Positions 29,092 through 36,711 of a stretch of DNA of 46,286 bases are shown here, piece by piece (the first letter of the stretch is position 1; every line of letters begins with the position of its first letter). Under the pieces are notes generated by a model. That model was not told the DNA's origin. It was given only the letters and a program-made list of their open reading frames with translations, and made no database searches. The translations under genes and the position numbers were made by a program. This stretch comes from Lachnospiraceae bacterium (GTDB lineage Bacteria; Bacillota_A; Clostridia; Lachnospirales; Lachnospiraceae), in contig JAGAUD010000018.1 in the NCBI GenBank assembly GCA_017620975.1, forward strand, positions 1 to 46,286, written 5' to 3'.

Positions 29092-30276
29092 TTAATCTTC
29101 GATTTTAACGATGGTGGAGCATCCCATACCACCGCCGATGCACAGAGTAGCCAGACCGGTCTTAGCACCCTTAGCCTGCATCTCGTGAAGCAGAGTAACC
29201 AGGATACGGCATCCGGAAGCACCTACGGGATGTCCCAGAGCGATAGCACCGCCGTTAGGGTTCAGCTGTTTGTCAACATCGATACCCAGATCTTTACCAA
29301 CAGCTACAGACTGTGCTGCGAAAGCTTCGTTTGCTTCGATGATGTCGAAGTCTTCGATCTTCATGCCTGCTTTCTCCATAACCTTCTTGGTAGAAGCTAC
29401 AGGACCGATACCCATAACCTCAGGACGAACACCTGCAAGACCACCTGCTACGAAAGTAGCCATAGGCTTAACGCCCAGCTCTTTAGCCTTTTCTTCGCTC
29501 ATAACAACAACTGCTGCTGCACCGTCGTTGATACCGGAAGCGTTACCTGCGGTAACAAATCCACCGGGATTGATAGCGCGAAGCTTTGCAAGACCTTCGA
29601 TTGTTGAACCGTGACGAGGACCTTCATCCACTTTGAACTCTACCAGTTCTTTCTTCTTTTTAACCATTACAGGAACGATTTCTGCATCGAATGCGCCGTT
29701 CTTCTGAGCTTCTTCGGCCTTTAACTGGCTCTTTAATGCGAACTCATCCAGCTCTTCTCTGGTCAGTCCCCACTCTTCGCAGATATTGTCTGCGGTCTTG
29801 ATCATATGATAATCATTGAAAGCATCCCACAATGCATCCTTGATCATGGTATCCACCATGGTTGCATTGCCCATACGATAGCCGTAACGGCCCTGAGGGA
29901 TTGCATAAGGAGCCATGGACATGTTCTCCACACCACCTGCTACAACGATATCAGCATCGCCGGCCATGATCATCTGAGCAGCCTGGTTAACACAGTTCAG
30001 ACCGGAACCACATACTACGTTCATGGTAACAGCAGGTACTTCGATAGGAAGACCAGCCTTGATAGCAGCCTGACGTGCTACGTTCTGTCCCTGACCAGCC
30101 TGGATAACACAACCCATGTAAACCTGATCTACAGCTTCAGGAGCAACACCTGCTCTGTTCAGTGCCTCTTTAATAACGATTGCGCCCAGCTCCGGAGCGG
30201 GTACAGTGCTCAGTGAACCACCCATGGTACCGATTGCGGTACGGCATGCGCCTGCTAATACTACTTTCTTTGCCAT
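29092..30276 (-). CDS. thl: Acetyl-CoA acetyltransferase (thiolase)
   Basis: A 394-residue biosynthetic thiolase condensing two acetyl-CoA to acetoacetyl-CoA, the entry to butyrate. The acylated Cys is in [14 protein letters not shown] (Cys89). The C-terminal active-site His is in [14 protein letters not shown] and the second Cys in [10 protein letters not shown]. It opens the operon thl-crt-hbd-bcd-etfB-etfA, an order known from gut Lachnospiraceae. The start follows an AAGGA-type site. Confidence 0.97.
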   Translation of the reverse strand: MAKKVVLAGACRTAIGTMGGSLSTVPAPELGAIVIKEALNRAGVAPEAVDQVYMGCVIQAGQGQNVARQAAIKAGLPIEVPAVTMNVVCGSGLNCVNQAAQMIMAGDADIVVAGGVENMSMAPYAIPQGRYGYRMGNATMVDTMIKDALWDAFNDYHMIKTADNICEEWGLTREELDEFALKSQLKAEEAQKNGAFDAEIVPVMVKKKKELVEFKVDEGPRHGSTIEGLAKLRAINPGGFVTAGNASGINDGAAAVVVMSEEKAKELGVKPMATFVAGGLAGVRPEVMGIGPVASTKKVMEKAGMKIEDFDIIEANEAFAAQSVAVGKDLGIDVDKQLNPNGGAIALGHPVGASGCRILVTLLHEMQAKGAKTGLATLCIGGGMGCSTIVKIED

Positions 30277-30317
30277 TTCCTTTTTCCTCCGATTTTATTT
30301 TGTAAAACCTATATTTG

Positions 30318-30387
30318 CGGGCTTTTAGCCCGTTGGTAACTCCCTCACAACAGGGATTTGCAATGATTGTTATTTTTTTATCATTGC
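30318..30387 (-). promoter_or_regulatory. Structured 5' leader of thl: three consecutive hairpins
   Basis: Three stems follow one another in the thl leader: CGGGCT/AGCCCG (30318-30323 with 30327-30332, loop 3), TCCCT/AGGGA (30341-30345 with 30352-30356) and GCAATGAT/ATCATTGC (30360-30367 with 30380-30387). The outermost is AT-rich in its loop. None has a U-tract on the minus strand. I cannot match this to a known riboswitch, but it is more structure than a plain leader needs. Confidence 0.6.
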
Positions 30388-30397
30388 CGCTATTCCT

Positions 30398-30426
30398 ATT
30401 TTAACATAGCAATCTTTCTTTTGCAA
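30398..30426 (-). promoter_or_regulatory. Promoter of the butyrate operon
   Basis: On the minus strand TTGCAA (30421-30426), 17 bases, TAAAAT (30398-30403), with an extended -10 TGT just before it. Transcription would start near 30391, giving a leader of about 115 bases that carries the three hairpins. Confidence 0.65.
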
Positions 30427-30524
30427 TCTCTTTTGATAAGAAAATAACAGTCAAAGACAAGTTTTTATTATTTGCTCATTTTTTTCTGCTATTTTTTCCA
30501 TATTATAAGGCAATTTGCTAGGTT

Positions 30525-31643
30525 TTACTTCAGCTTTTCAGCCTCAGGGTCCACGATCTTAAGTGTTCTCACCCATTCTCTGGTATCTCCCACCTTCTGC
30601 GCCTGCTGACAATGCTTCGCCAGAAATCTGGTCAGTGGGTATACATCGATCCATATCTCGCCGTTACCCTCTTTCTGAGATTCATCAAAAATAAGCTGCA
30701 GCCCCCAGTGAAGATGAGTCACCTCGATATTATTCACATTTTCCGTAGTACTGTAACCTGTATGGCCCATGTAGCCGATGACATCTCCGGCTGTCACCAG
30801 ATCTCCTTCCCCCAGCCCTTCCGCATAAGGGTAATTCTGGCGCAGATGAGCATAGTAATAGTAGCGCTTACCATCCAGGCTGCGGATACCGATTCGCCAG
30901 CCACCGTACTGATTCCAGCCAAGGGCTTCCACATAACCGGACTCGATACAGATTATAGGGGTCCCGGTCTGACCCATCATGTCATGTCCCAGATGTCTGC
31001 GCTGATATCCGTAACTCCTGCTCACCCCGAAATCATCGTAATGGGTATATTCGAATCCCTTTGCCAACGGAAAGAAAGCCTTCAGTCCGTAAGTCTTGCG
31101 AAAGCTCCTGTTACCATTCTCGTCCTCATATTCTTCCTCGAACTCCCCTACCATTCCATCCAATACCGCCCCATAAGCTTCCCGATAATAGGAATAGTAT
31201 TTCAAATCGTCTGTCAGTTCCTCAATCGTAGTCTCTCCCTCTGCCAGCTGATTAGCGGCCTTTTTCAAAGTCTTCAGGGCATCGCTGCCGAATTCCCCTC
31301 CGGTCCAGGCAGCTGTATAAGCCAGAAGTTCTGCAAAATGAACAGGATGAGCAGTATCATGCGTTTCCACATCCCAGTAATAGGCCTCACATAACGCCTC
31401 ATAGCTCACATTGAAATCCACCCACTTGATAAATCCTTCCTCTACGCTCAAAGTTACAGAATTCACGGTTCCCAACTCCGATAAATATGTATCCATCCCA
31501 TACTGCAATACCACAATGGCTGCTGCCACAGTTACCAGAACTGCCTCTATTGCAATAGCCTTTTGGACCCGTGCAAGATTCTTCCACTTTTCAAATCCAC
31601 TTAAAACCCTATCCGCTCTCTCAAGTTTCGTTTTTTCTTTCAT
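30525..31643 (-). CDS. Membrane-anchored M23-family metallopeptidase
   Basis: A 372-residue protein with a short cytoplasmic N-terminus, one membrane segment (about residues 29-48), an extracytoplasmic middle region, and a C-terminal M23/lysostaphin-type domain. Zinc ligands fit HLGHDMMG (HxxxD) and the HLHWGLQ motif. GYVEALGWNQYGGWRIGI and GYMGHTGYS match M23. It likely cleaves peptide cross-links, or acts as a regulator. The ATG at 31643 follows GGAGG at 4-5 bases. No close promoter was recognised. Confidence 0.88.
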   Translation of the reverse strand: MKEKTKLERADRVLSGFEKWKNLARVQKAIAIEAVLVTVAAAIVVLQYGMDTYLSELGTVNSVTLSVEEGFIKWVDFNVSYEALCEAYYWDVETHDTAHPVHFAELLAYTAAWTGGEFGSDALKTLKKAANQLAEGETTIEELTDDLKYYSYYREAYGAVLDGMVGEFEEEYEDENGNRSFRKTYGLKAFFPLAKGFEYTHYDDFGVSRSYGYQRRHLGHDMMGQTGTPIICIESGYVEALGWNQYGGWRIGIRSLDGKRYYYYAHLRQNYPYAEGLGEGDLVTAGDVIGYMGHTGYSTTENVNNIEVTHLHWGLQLIFDESQKEGNGEIWIDVYPLTRFLAKHCQQAQKVGDTREWVRTLKIVDPEAEKLK

Positions 31644-31702
31644 GTTACCTCCGACAGTTGCCGTTTCAAGGCAGCCGCCTTCCTCTCTTGCCCCATTATA
31701 TG

Positions 31703-31739
31703 AAAAAGGAGTGTGCAGATATTCCACACACTCCAAAAA
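31703..31739 (-). terminator. Rho-independent terminator
   Basis: GGAGTGTG (31708-31715) and CACACTCC (31727-31734) form an 8-bp stem flanked by A5 on each side on the plus strand. On the minus strand this gives a stem followed by TTTTT, a good terminator for transcription coming from hpf. Confidence 0.7.
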
Positions 31740-31746
31740 CAGGTAA

Positions 31747-31804
31747 TCAAACTTTTTGAGGGTCTACTTCAAAGTTTTTGAGAGTTTGTCAATCGTTTTG
31801 AGGG
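31747..31804. repeat. Three tandem near-palindromic sites
   Basis: TCAAACTTTTTGAGGG (31747-31762), TCAAAGTTTTTGAGAG (31769-31784) and TCAATCGTTTTGAGGG (31789-31804) share the pattern TCAA..(N)TTTTGAG, spaced 22 and 20 bases, about two helical turns apart. They lie between the hpf hairpin and the terminator. Such spacing suggests same-face protein binding. No known regulator matches that I can name. Confidence 0.55.
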
Positions 31805-31829
31805 GCTGATGTTCAACACATCAGCCCCT
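31801..31829 (-). terminator. Strong hairpin after hpf
   Basis: AGGGGCTGATGT (31801-31812) and ACATCAGCCCCT (31818-31829) form a 12-bp perfect stem with a 5-base loop, 16 bases past the hpf stop. The T-rich tail (TATAATTTTTAT) is on the plus-strand side, so on the minus strand it lacks a U-tract. The true stop is probably the terminator at 31703-31739. Confidence 0.5.
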
Positions 31830-31845
31830 TATAATTTTTATATTT

Positions 31846-32373
31846 TTATGCTTCCGGTTCAATCAGTCCGTAAGTATCTCCCTTTCTCTTATACACCACA
31901 TTCACCTGATCTGTCTCCGCATTGATGAATACGAAGAAGCTGTGTCCCAGAAGTTCCATCTGGATACATGCATCTTCAGGATACATGGGCTTGATATCGA
32001 ACTTCTTGGTACGAACAATCTTGATTTCTTCATCGTCAAGATCATCATTCTCGAGGAACAGCTGGCTGAAAGCTCCTGCGCTCTGCTGCTTGTCCACAAT
32101 CTTGGTTTTATATTTCTTAAGCTGTCTTTCAATAATCTCTTCCACAAGGTCGATAGATACGTACATATCGTTGCTGACCTGCTCGGAACGAATGATACTG
32201 CCTTTCACCGGTATCGTTACTTCAATTTTCTGACGGTCTTTCTCAACACTGAGGGTTACATGTACTTCTGTGTCCGGATTAAAATACTTTTCAAGCTTTC
32301 CGATCTTGTCCTCAACTGCATCTCTTAATCCCGGTGTCACTTCAATATTTCTGCCTACAATAACAAATTTCAT
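31846..32373 (-). CDS. hpf: Long-form ribosome hibernation promoting factor
   Basis: A 175-residue HPF. The N-terminal domain starts MKFVIVGRNIEVTPGLRDAVEDKIGKLEKYF. A linker with acidic residues (NDDLDDEEIKIVRTKKF) leads to the C-terminal dimerisation domain, which includes MYPEDACIQMELLGHSFFVFINAETDQVNVVYKRKGDTYGLIEP. Long HPF makes 100S ribosome dimers in stationary phase. The ATG at 32373 follows AAGGG at 9 bases. It has a strong dedicated promoter. Confidence 0.96.
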   Translation of the reverse strand: MKFVIVGRNIEVTPGLRDAVEDKIGKLEKYFNPDTEVHVTLSVEKDRQKIEVTIPVKGSIIRSEQVSNDMYVSIDLVEEIIERQLKKYKTKIVDKQQSAGAFSQLFLENDDLDDEEIKIVRTKKFDIKPMYPEDACIQMELLGHSFFVFINAETDQVNVVYKRKGDTYGLIEPEA

Positions 32374-32408
32374 GCTGCTCATCCCTTTCAGTTATTTATT
32401 GTATGAAC

Positions 32409-32438
32409 ATTATACCACATTATGCATACGTTTTGCAA
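32409..32438 (-). promoter_or_regulatory. Promoter of hpf
   Basis: On the minus strand TTGCAA (32433-32438), 18 bases, TATAAT (32409-32414), with an extended -10 TGG. It starts a short leader of about 30 bases before the hpf ribosome site. Confidence 0.7.
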
Positions 32439-32590
32439 CAATTTCAATTAATTTTTTCTTGTTTATGACATTTAAAAAGTCAACCCCAAAATCGACATTT
32501 TTCGTCAAAAGCCGTTTTTTATCATAACTTCACAAAACATCTGTTCCGCAAGTTACCATAATAAATGCACCATAATTTTCACAATACTCA

Positions 32591-32671
32591 TGTGGATAAT
32601 GTGGATAAGTTGGTGTATAAGTAACTTTTGCCGTTTTTCTGCGTTTTTTCTGTGTGGATAACTTTTCCACA
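32591..32671. other. DnaA-box cluster outside an oriC context
   Basis: Three exact matches to the DnaA-box consensus TTATCCACA, as its reverse complement TGTGGATAA, lie at 32591-32599, 32600-32608 and 32653-32661. A near-match in the opposite direction, TTTTCCACA, is at 32663-32671. Two are adjacent head to tail without a gap. The setting is AT-rich and gene-free. No dnaA, dnaN or other origin gene is next to it, so a DnaA-titration or regulatory cluster is more likely than the main origin. Confidence 0.65.
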
Positions 32672-32849
32672 AAATCCACTTTATTCTCCATTTCCACCTA
32701 AAACTCTACAAGGTATTTGTCATAATTGCACAATTTGTGTGAAAAAAGCCTGTCTGTCACTTGCTTTAATATTTCGACAAATTACGGCTTTTGGTCAAAA
32801 CATGGCAGAAAGTTCAGACCCGATTTCCATCCCCAAGAAAGTTCAACTA

Positions 32850-32887
32850 TTAAAAAAGCGGAAACAACTCCAACTGTTTCCGCTTTA
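32850..32887 (-). terminator. Terminator of the SH3-NlpC/P60 gene
   Basis: AAAGCGGAAACA (32855-32866) and TGTTTCCGCTTT (32875-32886) form a 12-bp stem with an 8-base loop. On the minus strand it is followed by a run of T (the A-run 32852-32857). A clear rho-independent terminator, about 70 bases past the gene's stop. Confidence 0.8.
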
Positions 32888-32956
32888 AATATCCCATTTT
32901 ATATCCTGTGATTCTATATCAGAACTATATCAGAATCTGGTCCTGTGAATACCGGA

Positions 32957-34147
32957 TCAGAAAATTCTTCTGATTGCCAGAATGTTCTTGTAATTCGCTT
33001 TAGATACAATAATTCCCGTCTTGGAATTAGACGCATGAACAATCTGACCATCGCCGATATAAAGAGCCACATGACCTGAATAGCAGATCAAATCTCCGGG
33101 CTGCGCATTGCTAAGCCCATCTACTGCATATCCCTGCTTCCTATCCGCTGCTGAAGAATGAGGAAGGCTTACGCCAAAGTTAGCATATACGCTCATTACA
33201 AAACCGGAGCAGTCTGCACCATTAGTAAGACTGGTTCCTCCATATACATAAGGATTGCCTACAAACTGAAGCGCATATTCAGCAACTGCCTGACCCATGT
33301 CGCTTCCGCTGCCGGTATCGACTGTAGCGGTTGCAGTAGTCTTCTTCGTGCTGTTTTTCTTAGAAGCTTTCGCTGCAGCTTCCTGAGCCTTGCGGCGCTC
33401 TTCTGCCTCCTTAGCAAGACGGGCTTCTTCTTCTGCCTTGGATTCAGCCTTTACAAATTCGCGGCTCAGGATTACGTAATCCGCAGATACCCATCCAAGC
33501 CCTTCTTCTGTATCTACTTTTACCCATCCTTCTACTTCTTCTGATACAACAAGTTCATCTTTATAAGGAACCAGTGTAAGCACAGAAGCCTCCAGGCTGG
33601 GTTCGGTACGAACCTTAAGTGTCTCCGTATCTACAGTAGCAAATCTTGTGCAGACCTGCTTTGCCAGTTCAACTGCTGCTTCACCTGTTACACAGTATTC
33701 CGCTTTCACATAACCTGTTACGTTACCGGAAGTAATCTGATACCATCCATTTTCTTCAGATATATAGGTACCTACAGAATTATTATATAACTTACCCAGA
33801 ACCTCGCCTTCTTCACTGGGCAGGCTTCTGACATTCACATAATTATTGACCTGAGCGATCACCAGCTTCTTCAGTTCTTCCTCTTCCTGGCGAAGAGCTT
33901 CCAATCCTGCTTCCTTACGCGCCTCTTCCAGTGCTACCTGATCCAAAATGGATTCTATTCTGGCGGTATTGTCACCGGTCTCCTCCTGAAGTGATTCAAG
34001 GGTAGTACCCTTTGCTATAGTAATATTAACTCCGCCATTGGGCAGAACAGATGAAATGCCTGCTGCCTGAGCGGTAATGTTCATTCCTGAAAATGCAATG
34101 ACGGCTGTCAAAGCGCAAGTTGTAATTTTCAAGGGGATGCGAACCAT
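32957..34147 (-). CDS. Secreted cell-wall hydrolase: two SH3 domains plus NlpC/P60 (C40)
   Basis: A 396-residue exported protein. The signal peptide (about 1-29) ends near TAQAAG. A helical, Glu-rich segment (about 50-95) precedes two SH3b domains (about 96-155 and 170-230; NVRSLPSEEGEVLGKL and KVRTEPSLEASVLTLV are typical openings). A charged Ala/Lys/Glu linker (about 233-275) leads to a C-terminal NlpC/P60 domain: Cys in ADCSGFVMSVY and His in GHVALYIGDGQIVHAS. Such enzymes split cell-wall peptides. The ATG at 34147 follows AGGAGG at 6 bases. Confidence 0.93.
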   Translation of the reverse strand: MVRIPLKITTCALTAVIAFSGMNITAQAAGISSVLPNGGVNITIAKGTTLESLQEETGDNTARIESILDQVALEEARKEAGLEALRQEEEELKKLVIAQVNNYVNVRSLPSEEGEVLGKLYNNSVGTYISEENGWYQITSGNVTGYVKAEYCVTGEAAVELAKQVCTRFATVDTETLKVRTEPSLEASVLTLVPYKDELVVSEEVEGWVKVDTEEGLGWVSADYVILSREFVKAESKAEEEARLAKEAEERRKAQEAAAKASKKNSTKKTTATATVDTGSGSDMGQAVAEYALQFVGNPYVYGGTSLTNGADCSGFVMSVYANFGVSLPHSSAADRKQGYAVDGLSNAQPGDLICYSGHVALYIGDGQIVHASNSKTGIIVSKANYKNILAIRRIF

Positions 34148-34285
34148 TTTGTCCTCCTGCAATGTACCTCTTTTGATTTGTTACAAATTTATTACGTCCG
34201 TTAATAAATATAACACTTATGTTACAGTTTGTCAACAAAAGCATAATGTAAATACTTAACAAATTTTTCATTTTGCAAAACCGTT

Positions 34286-34311
34286 AAAAAGGCGCCGACA
34301 ATCCGGCGCCT
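34286..34311 (-). terminator. Terminator of the thioredoxin reductase gene
   Basis: AGGCGCCG (34290-34297), loop ACAATC, CGGCGCCT (34304-34311). On the minus strand the stem is followed by TTTTT (34286-34290), a compact strong terminator 20 bases past the gene's stop. Confidence 0.85.
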
Positions 34312-34331
34312 CACGTAACATCCTGCACTAT

Positions 34332-35255
34332 TTACTTCTTTTCCAATCCATTGATATAAGCTCCGGCGCTGGCTACAGCGTTCGCTCCGTCTGCCACCGC
34401 TGTCACAATCTGCCTCAAGGGCTTCTTACGTACATCTCCCGCCGCAAAAATCCCATCGCAATCTGTTGCACAATCCTCTCCTGCCAGGACATACCCTCCT
34501 TCACAGCTTACAAGCTCAGACAAAATACCGGTATTCGGACGGATTCCTACAGCAATAAACACACCATCTACAGTCAATTTTTCCTCTTCTTCAGTAATCA
34601 CATTTTTCAGACAGATTTCCTCGACATGCTCAGAACCAGCAATCTCTGTCACTACTGTATGATAGAGAATCTCTACATTCGGCAGCGCTTTCAGCTCTTC
34701 CTGCAGTACGTGAGCACCTCTGAATTCATCACGCCTGTGAATGCAATACACCTTCTGACAGAATCTTGCCAGGTATATGGCATCTTCCAGTGCCACATCT
34801 CCTCCACCTACAACAGCTACGGTCTTCCCTCTGAAAAAAGCACCATCACAAGTAGCACAATAGGACACACCCCGACCGGTCAATTCTTCCTCACCCGGTA
34901 CACCAAGATGAGCATGTTCTGCACCTGCAGCATATATTACTGCTTTGGTCTCATAATCTCCCTGATCCGTATGCACCAGCTTACTGTTTCCTATATCTTC
35001 CACTCCGTTCACCTGCGCCGTAACAAACTCCACTCCCAGCTTGTCCGCATGTGCCCGAAACTGCATTCCCATGTCAAATCCGTTGATTCCCGACATTCCA
35101 AGATAATTATCCACCTCATACGTATTCAGCACCTGACCGCCGCTCATATAATTTTTTTCAAACACCACCAGTTTTAGGCCGGCACGCATTCCGTAAACCG
35201 CGGCGGATAATCCCGCCGGGCCCGAACCTATAATAATAAGATCATATTTTTCCAT
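34332..35255 (-). CDS. trxB: Thioredoxin reductase (NADPH, FAD)
   Basis: A 307-residue flavoprotein. FAD motif: IIGSGPAGLSAAVYG (about 8-22). Redox-active cysteines are in SYCATCDGAF (Cys133, Cys136). The NADPH motif is VAVVGGGDVALEDA, and the C-terminal FAD contact is GIFAAGDVRKKPLRQIVTAVADG. This is the standard low-molecular-weight TrxB layout. No thioredoxin gene is adjacent, so the physical partner is elsewhere. The start follows GGAGG at 6 bases. Confidence 0.93.
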   Translation of the reverse strand: MEKYDLIIIGSGPAGLSAAVYGMRAGLKLVVFEKNYMSGGQVLNTYEVDNYLGMSGINGFDMGMQFRAHADKLGVEFVTAQVNGVEDIGNSKLVHTDQGDYETKAVIYAAGAEHAHLGVPGEEELTGRGVSYCATCDGAFFRGKTVAVVGGGDVALEDAIYLARFCQKVYCIHRRDEFRGAHVLQEELKALPNVEILYHTVVTEIAGSEHVEEICLKNVITEEEEKLTVDGVFIAVGIRPNTGILSELVSCEGGYVLAGEDCATDCDGIFAAGDVRKKPLRQIVTAVADGANAVASAGAYINGLEKK

Positions 35256-35318
35256 ACTTAGCCTCCAATTTGCAATTCATGGGATGATCCCCATGGACAA
35301 TCCATAAACAGTAACTTT

Positions 35319-35347
35319 AGTTTAACAGGTTTGGGGTGGAAAAACAA
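35319..35347 (-). promoter_or_regulatory. Promoter of trxB
   Basis: On the minus strand TTGTTT (35342-35347), 17 bases, TAAACT (35319-35324), with extended -10 TGT. Between it and the gene is a small inverted repeat CATGGG/CCCATG (35278-35283 with 35290-35295), which would fold in the leader. Confidence 0.5.
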
Positions 35348-35465
35348 GCCACCTCATGGTATACTTACACCGAAACCAACGCCATAAGTTATAATTTTAG
35401 CGTTTTCTATATTTTATGCATAGGAGAGAATTACAAATCCCTTCTACCTGCAGAAAGGATACAAA

Positions 35466-36185
35466 ATGACAAAAACCGCACTTATTACGGGGGCCTCGCG
35501 GGGTATTGGTAAGGCTACCGCACTTTGTTTTGCAAAGGCAGGTTATGATTTGTTTCTGACCTGCCGGGACCATATTACGGATCTTCAAAAATTTACACAG
35601 GAGCTTGAGGATGAATTTGGTGTACGTTGTCTTGCTGTGAAGGCAGACATGGGGAATTTTGATGATGTAGCCAGGGTATTTGGGTATATTACTGACCTGG
35701 ATGTGTTGGTCAATAATGCAGGTATTGCACATATTGGGCTGTTGTCGGATATGAGTGTGGAGGACTGGCACCAGGTCATGCATACCAATCTGGATTCCTG
35801 TTTTTATACCAGTAAGCTGGCTATTCCGCTTTTGTTAAAGAAGCATAAGGGGAAAATCATCAATATTTCTTCCGTCTGGGGGAACGTGGGCGCATCCATG
35901 GAAGTGGCATATTCTGCATCTAAGGGAGCAGTGAACTCCTTTACCAAAGCACTGGCCAAAGAGCTGGCTCCCAGCAATATCCAGGTCAATGCCATTGCAT
36001 GCGGCGTTATTGACACTGATATGAATGGTCATTTATCAAAAGAAGACATGGATTCTCTGCGGGCAGAGATTCCGGCCGATCGGATCGGTACCCCTGAGGA
36101 AGTAGCTCAGCTGGTGCTTCAGACGGCTCAAGCCCCGTCCTATATGACGGGACAGATTATCACAATAGACGGCGGTTGGTGTTAG
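35466..36185 (+). CDS. Short-chain dehydrogenase/reductase, FabG-like
   Basis: A 239-residue SDR. The cofactor motif is TGASRGIG (8-15), the NNAG motif is at 83-86, the catalytic Ser is near 135-136 (NISSVWGN), and the Tyr and Lys are in YSASKGA (Tyr149, Lys153). The closest match is 3-oxoacyl-ACP reductase, but it sits alone without fatty acid synthesis genes, so a different oxo substrate is equally possible. AAAGGA precedes the ATG. It is divergent from trxB. Confidence 0.88.
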   Translation: MTKTALITGASRGIGKATALCFAKAGYDLFLTCRDHITDLQKFTQELEDEFGVRCLAVKADMGNFDDVARVFGYITDLDVLVNNAGIAHIGLLSDMSVEDWHQVMHTNLDSCFYTSKLAIPLLLKKHKGKIINISSVWGNVGASMEVAYSASKGAVNSFTKALAKELAPSNIQVNAIACGVIDTDMNGHLSKEDMDSLRAEIPADRIGTPEEVAQLVLQTAQAPSYMTGQIITIDGGWC

Positions 36186-36202
36186 ACCCTCCGCCGTCTA
36201 TT
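36164..36202 (+). terminator. Terminator-like hairpin spanning the end of the SDR gene
   Basis: AATAGACGGCGG (36164-36175) and CCGCCGTCTATT (36191-36202) form a 12-bp stem with a 15-base loop that overlaps the last codons and stop. No T-run follows, so efficient termination is uncertain. Confidence 0.45.
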
Positions 36203-36280
36203 ACTGTCGGACGCTCAACCTGCAATACTGTCACACCCTTGACGTATCACATTTCGTTTCATACTTCCACTGTCTCACTT

Positions 36281-36526
36281 TTAAGTTGCCTCCGGCCCCT
36301 CGTACAGGGAATTCACATTTCCATCCGGTACCAGAGAATCCACGATTCTGCGCATCTCTTCCTTGCTGGTTGCATCCTTACATTTTAAAATTATCTTTTC
36401 TTTCTCACTCTCGGTCAATCCCGCATAATGCTGCATAGCAGCCTCATTCATGGCCAGAGCCATTCCGAAACCCAGCGGCAACTCCGTAAAGGGAAATCCG
36501 TCACTAGGTGAACCATCAAAATCCAT
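36281..36526 (-). CDS. Small conserved Clostridia protein of unknown function
   Basis: An 81-residue protein beginning MDFDGSPSDGFPFTELPLGFGMALAM. LPLGFGMALAMNEAAMQHYAGL followed by SEKEKIILKCKDATSKEEM resembles a short, uncharacterised family that I recall in Lachnospiraceae and relatives. The C-terminal part looks helical. I know no function. The ATG at 36526 follows GGAG at 8 bases. It is divergent from the plus-strand AraC gene. Confidence 0.75.
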   Translation of the reverse strand: MDFDGSPSDGFPFTELPLGFGMALAMNEAAMQHYAGLTESEKEKIILKCKDATSKEEMRRIVDSLVPDGNVNSLYEGPEAT

Positions 36527-36639
36527 TGCACACACTCCTTTCCAAAACTTATCGTTTCGAGAATAGTATGCACAATTTATAAAAATTAATTCTTGTGAGA
36601 GTCCTGCCGGAAACCCGGCTGCAGACATATGATAGTAAA

Positions 36640-36668
36640 TTGACAGTTCTGCAGCAATGTCCTATAAT
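36640..36668 (+). promoter_or_regulatory. Consensus promoter of the AraC gene
   Basis: TTGACA (36640-36645), exactly 17 bases, TATAAT (36663-36668), a perfect vegetative consensus. It gives a leader of about 35 bases before the ATG at 36712. Confidence 0.85.
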
Positions 36669-36711
36669 ATTATTTACTAACCTTTTTAGCTATAAAATTC
36701 AGGAGGCATAT

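Larger units (their letters stand above)
32374..32956. other. 583-base gene-free interval
   Basis: Between hpf and the NlpC/P60 gene I find no convincing coding sequence. It holds, from left to right, the hpf promoter (32409-32438), an AT-rich stretch, a DnaA-box cluster (32591-32671) and the terminator of the NlpC/P60 gene (32850-32887). A plus-strand open frame at 32628-32888 looks random. Confidence 0.8.

Noticed and set aside
31801..31829. Plus-strand terminator
   Set aside because: Its T-rich tail is on the plus side, but no plus-strand gene ends nearby. It is kept as a hairpin after hpf.
32591..32671. Chromosomal replication origin
   Set aside because: The DnaA boxes are real, but there is no dnaA, dnaN, rpmH or other origin gene nearby, and gene strand does not switch at this point.
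32628..32888. 86-residue plus-strand open frame
   Set aside because: It crosses the DnaA-box cluster and ends within a clear terminator. No ribosome site or domain.
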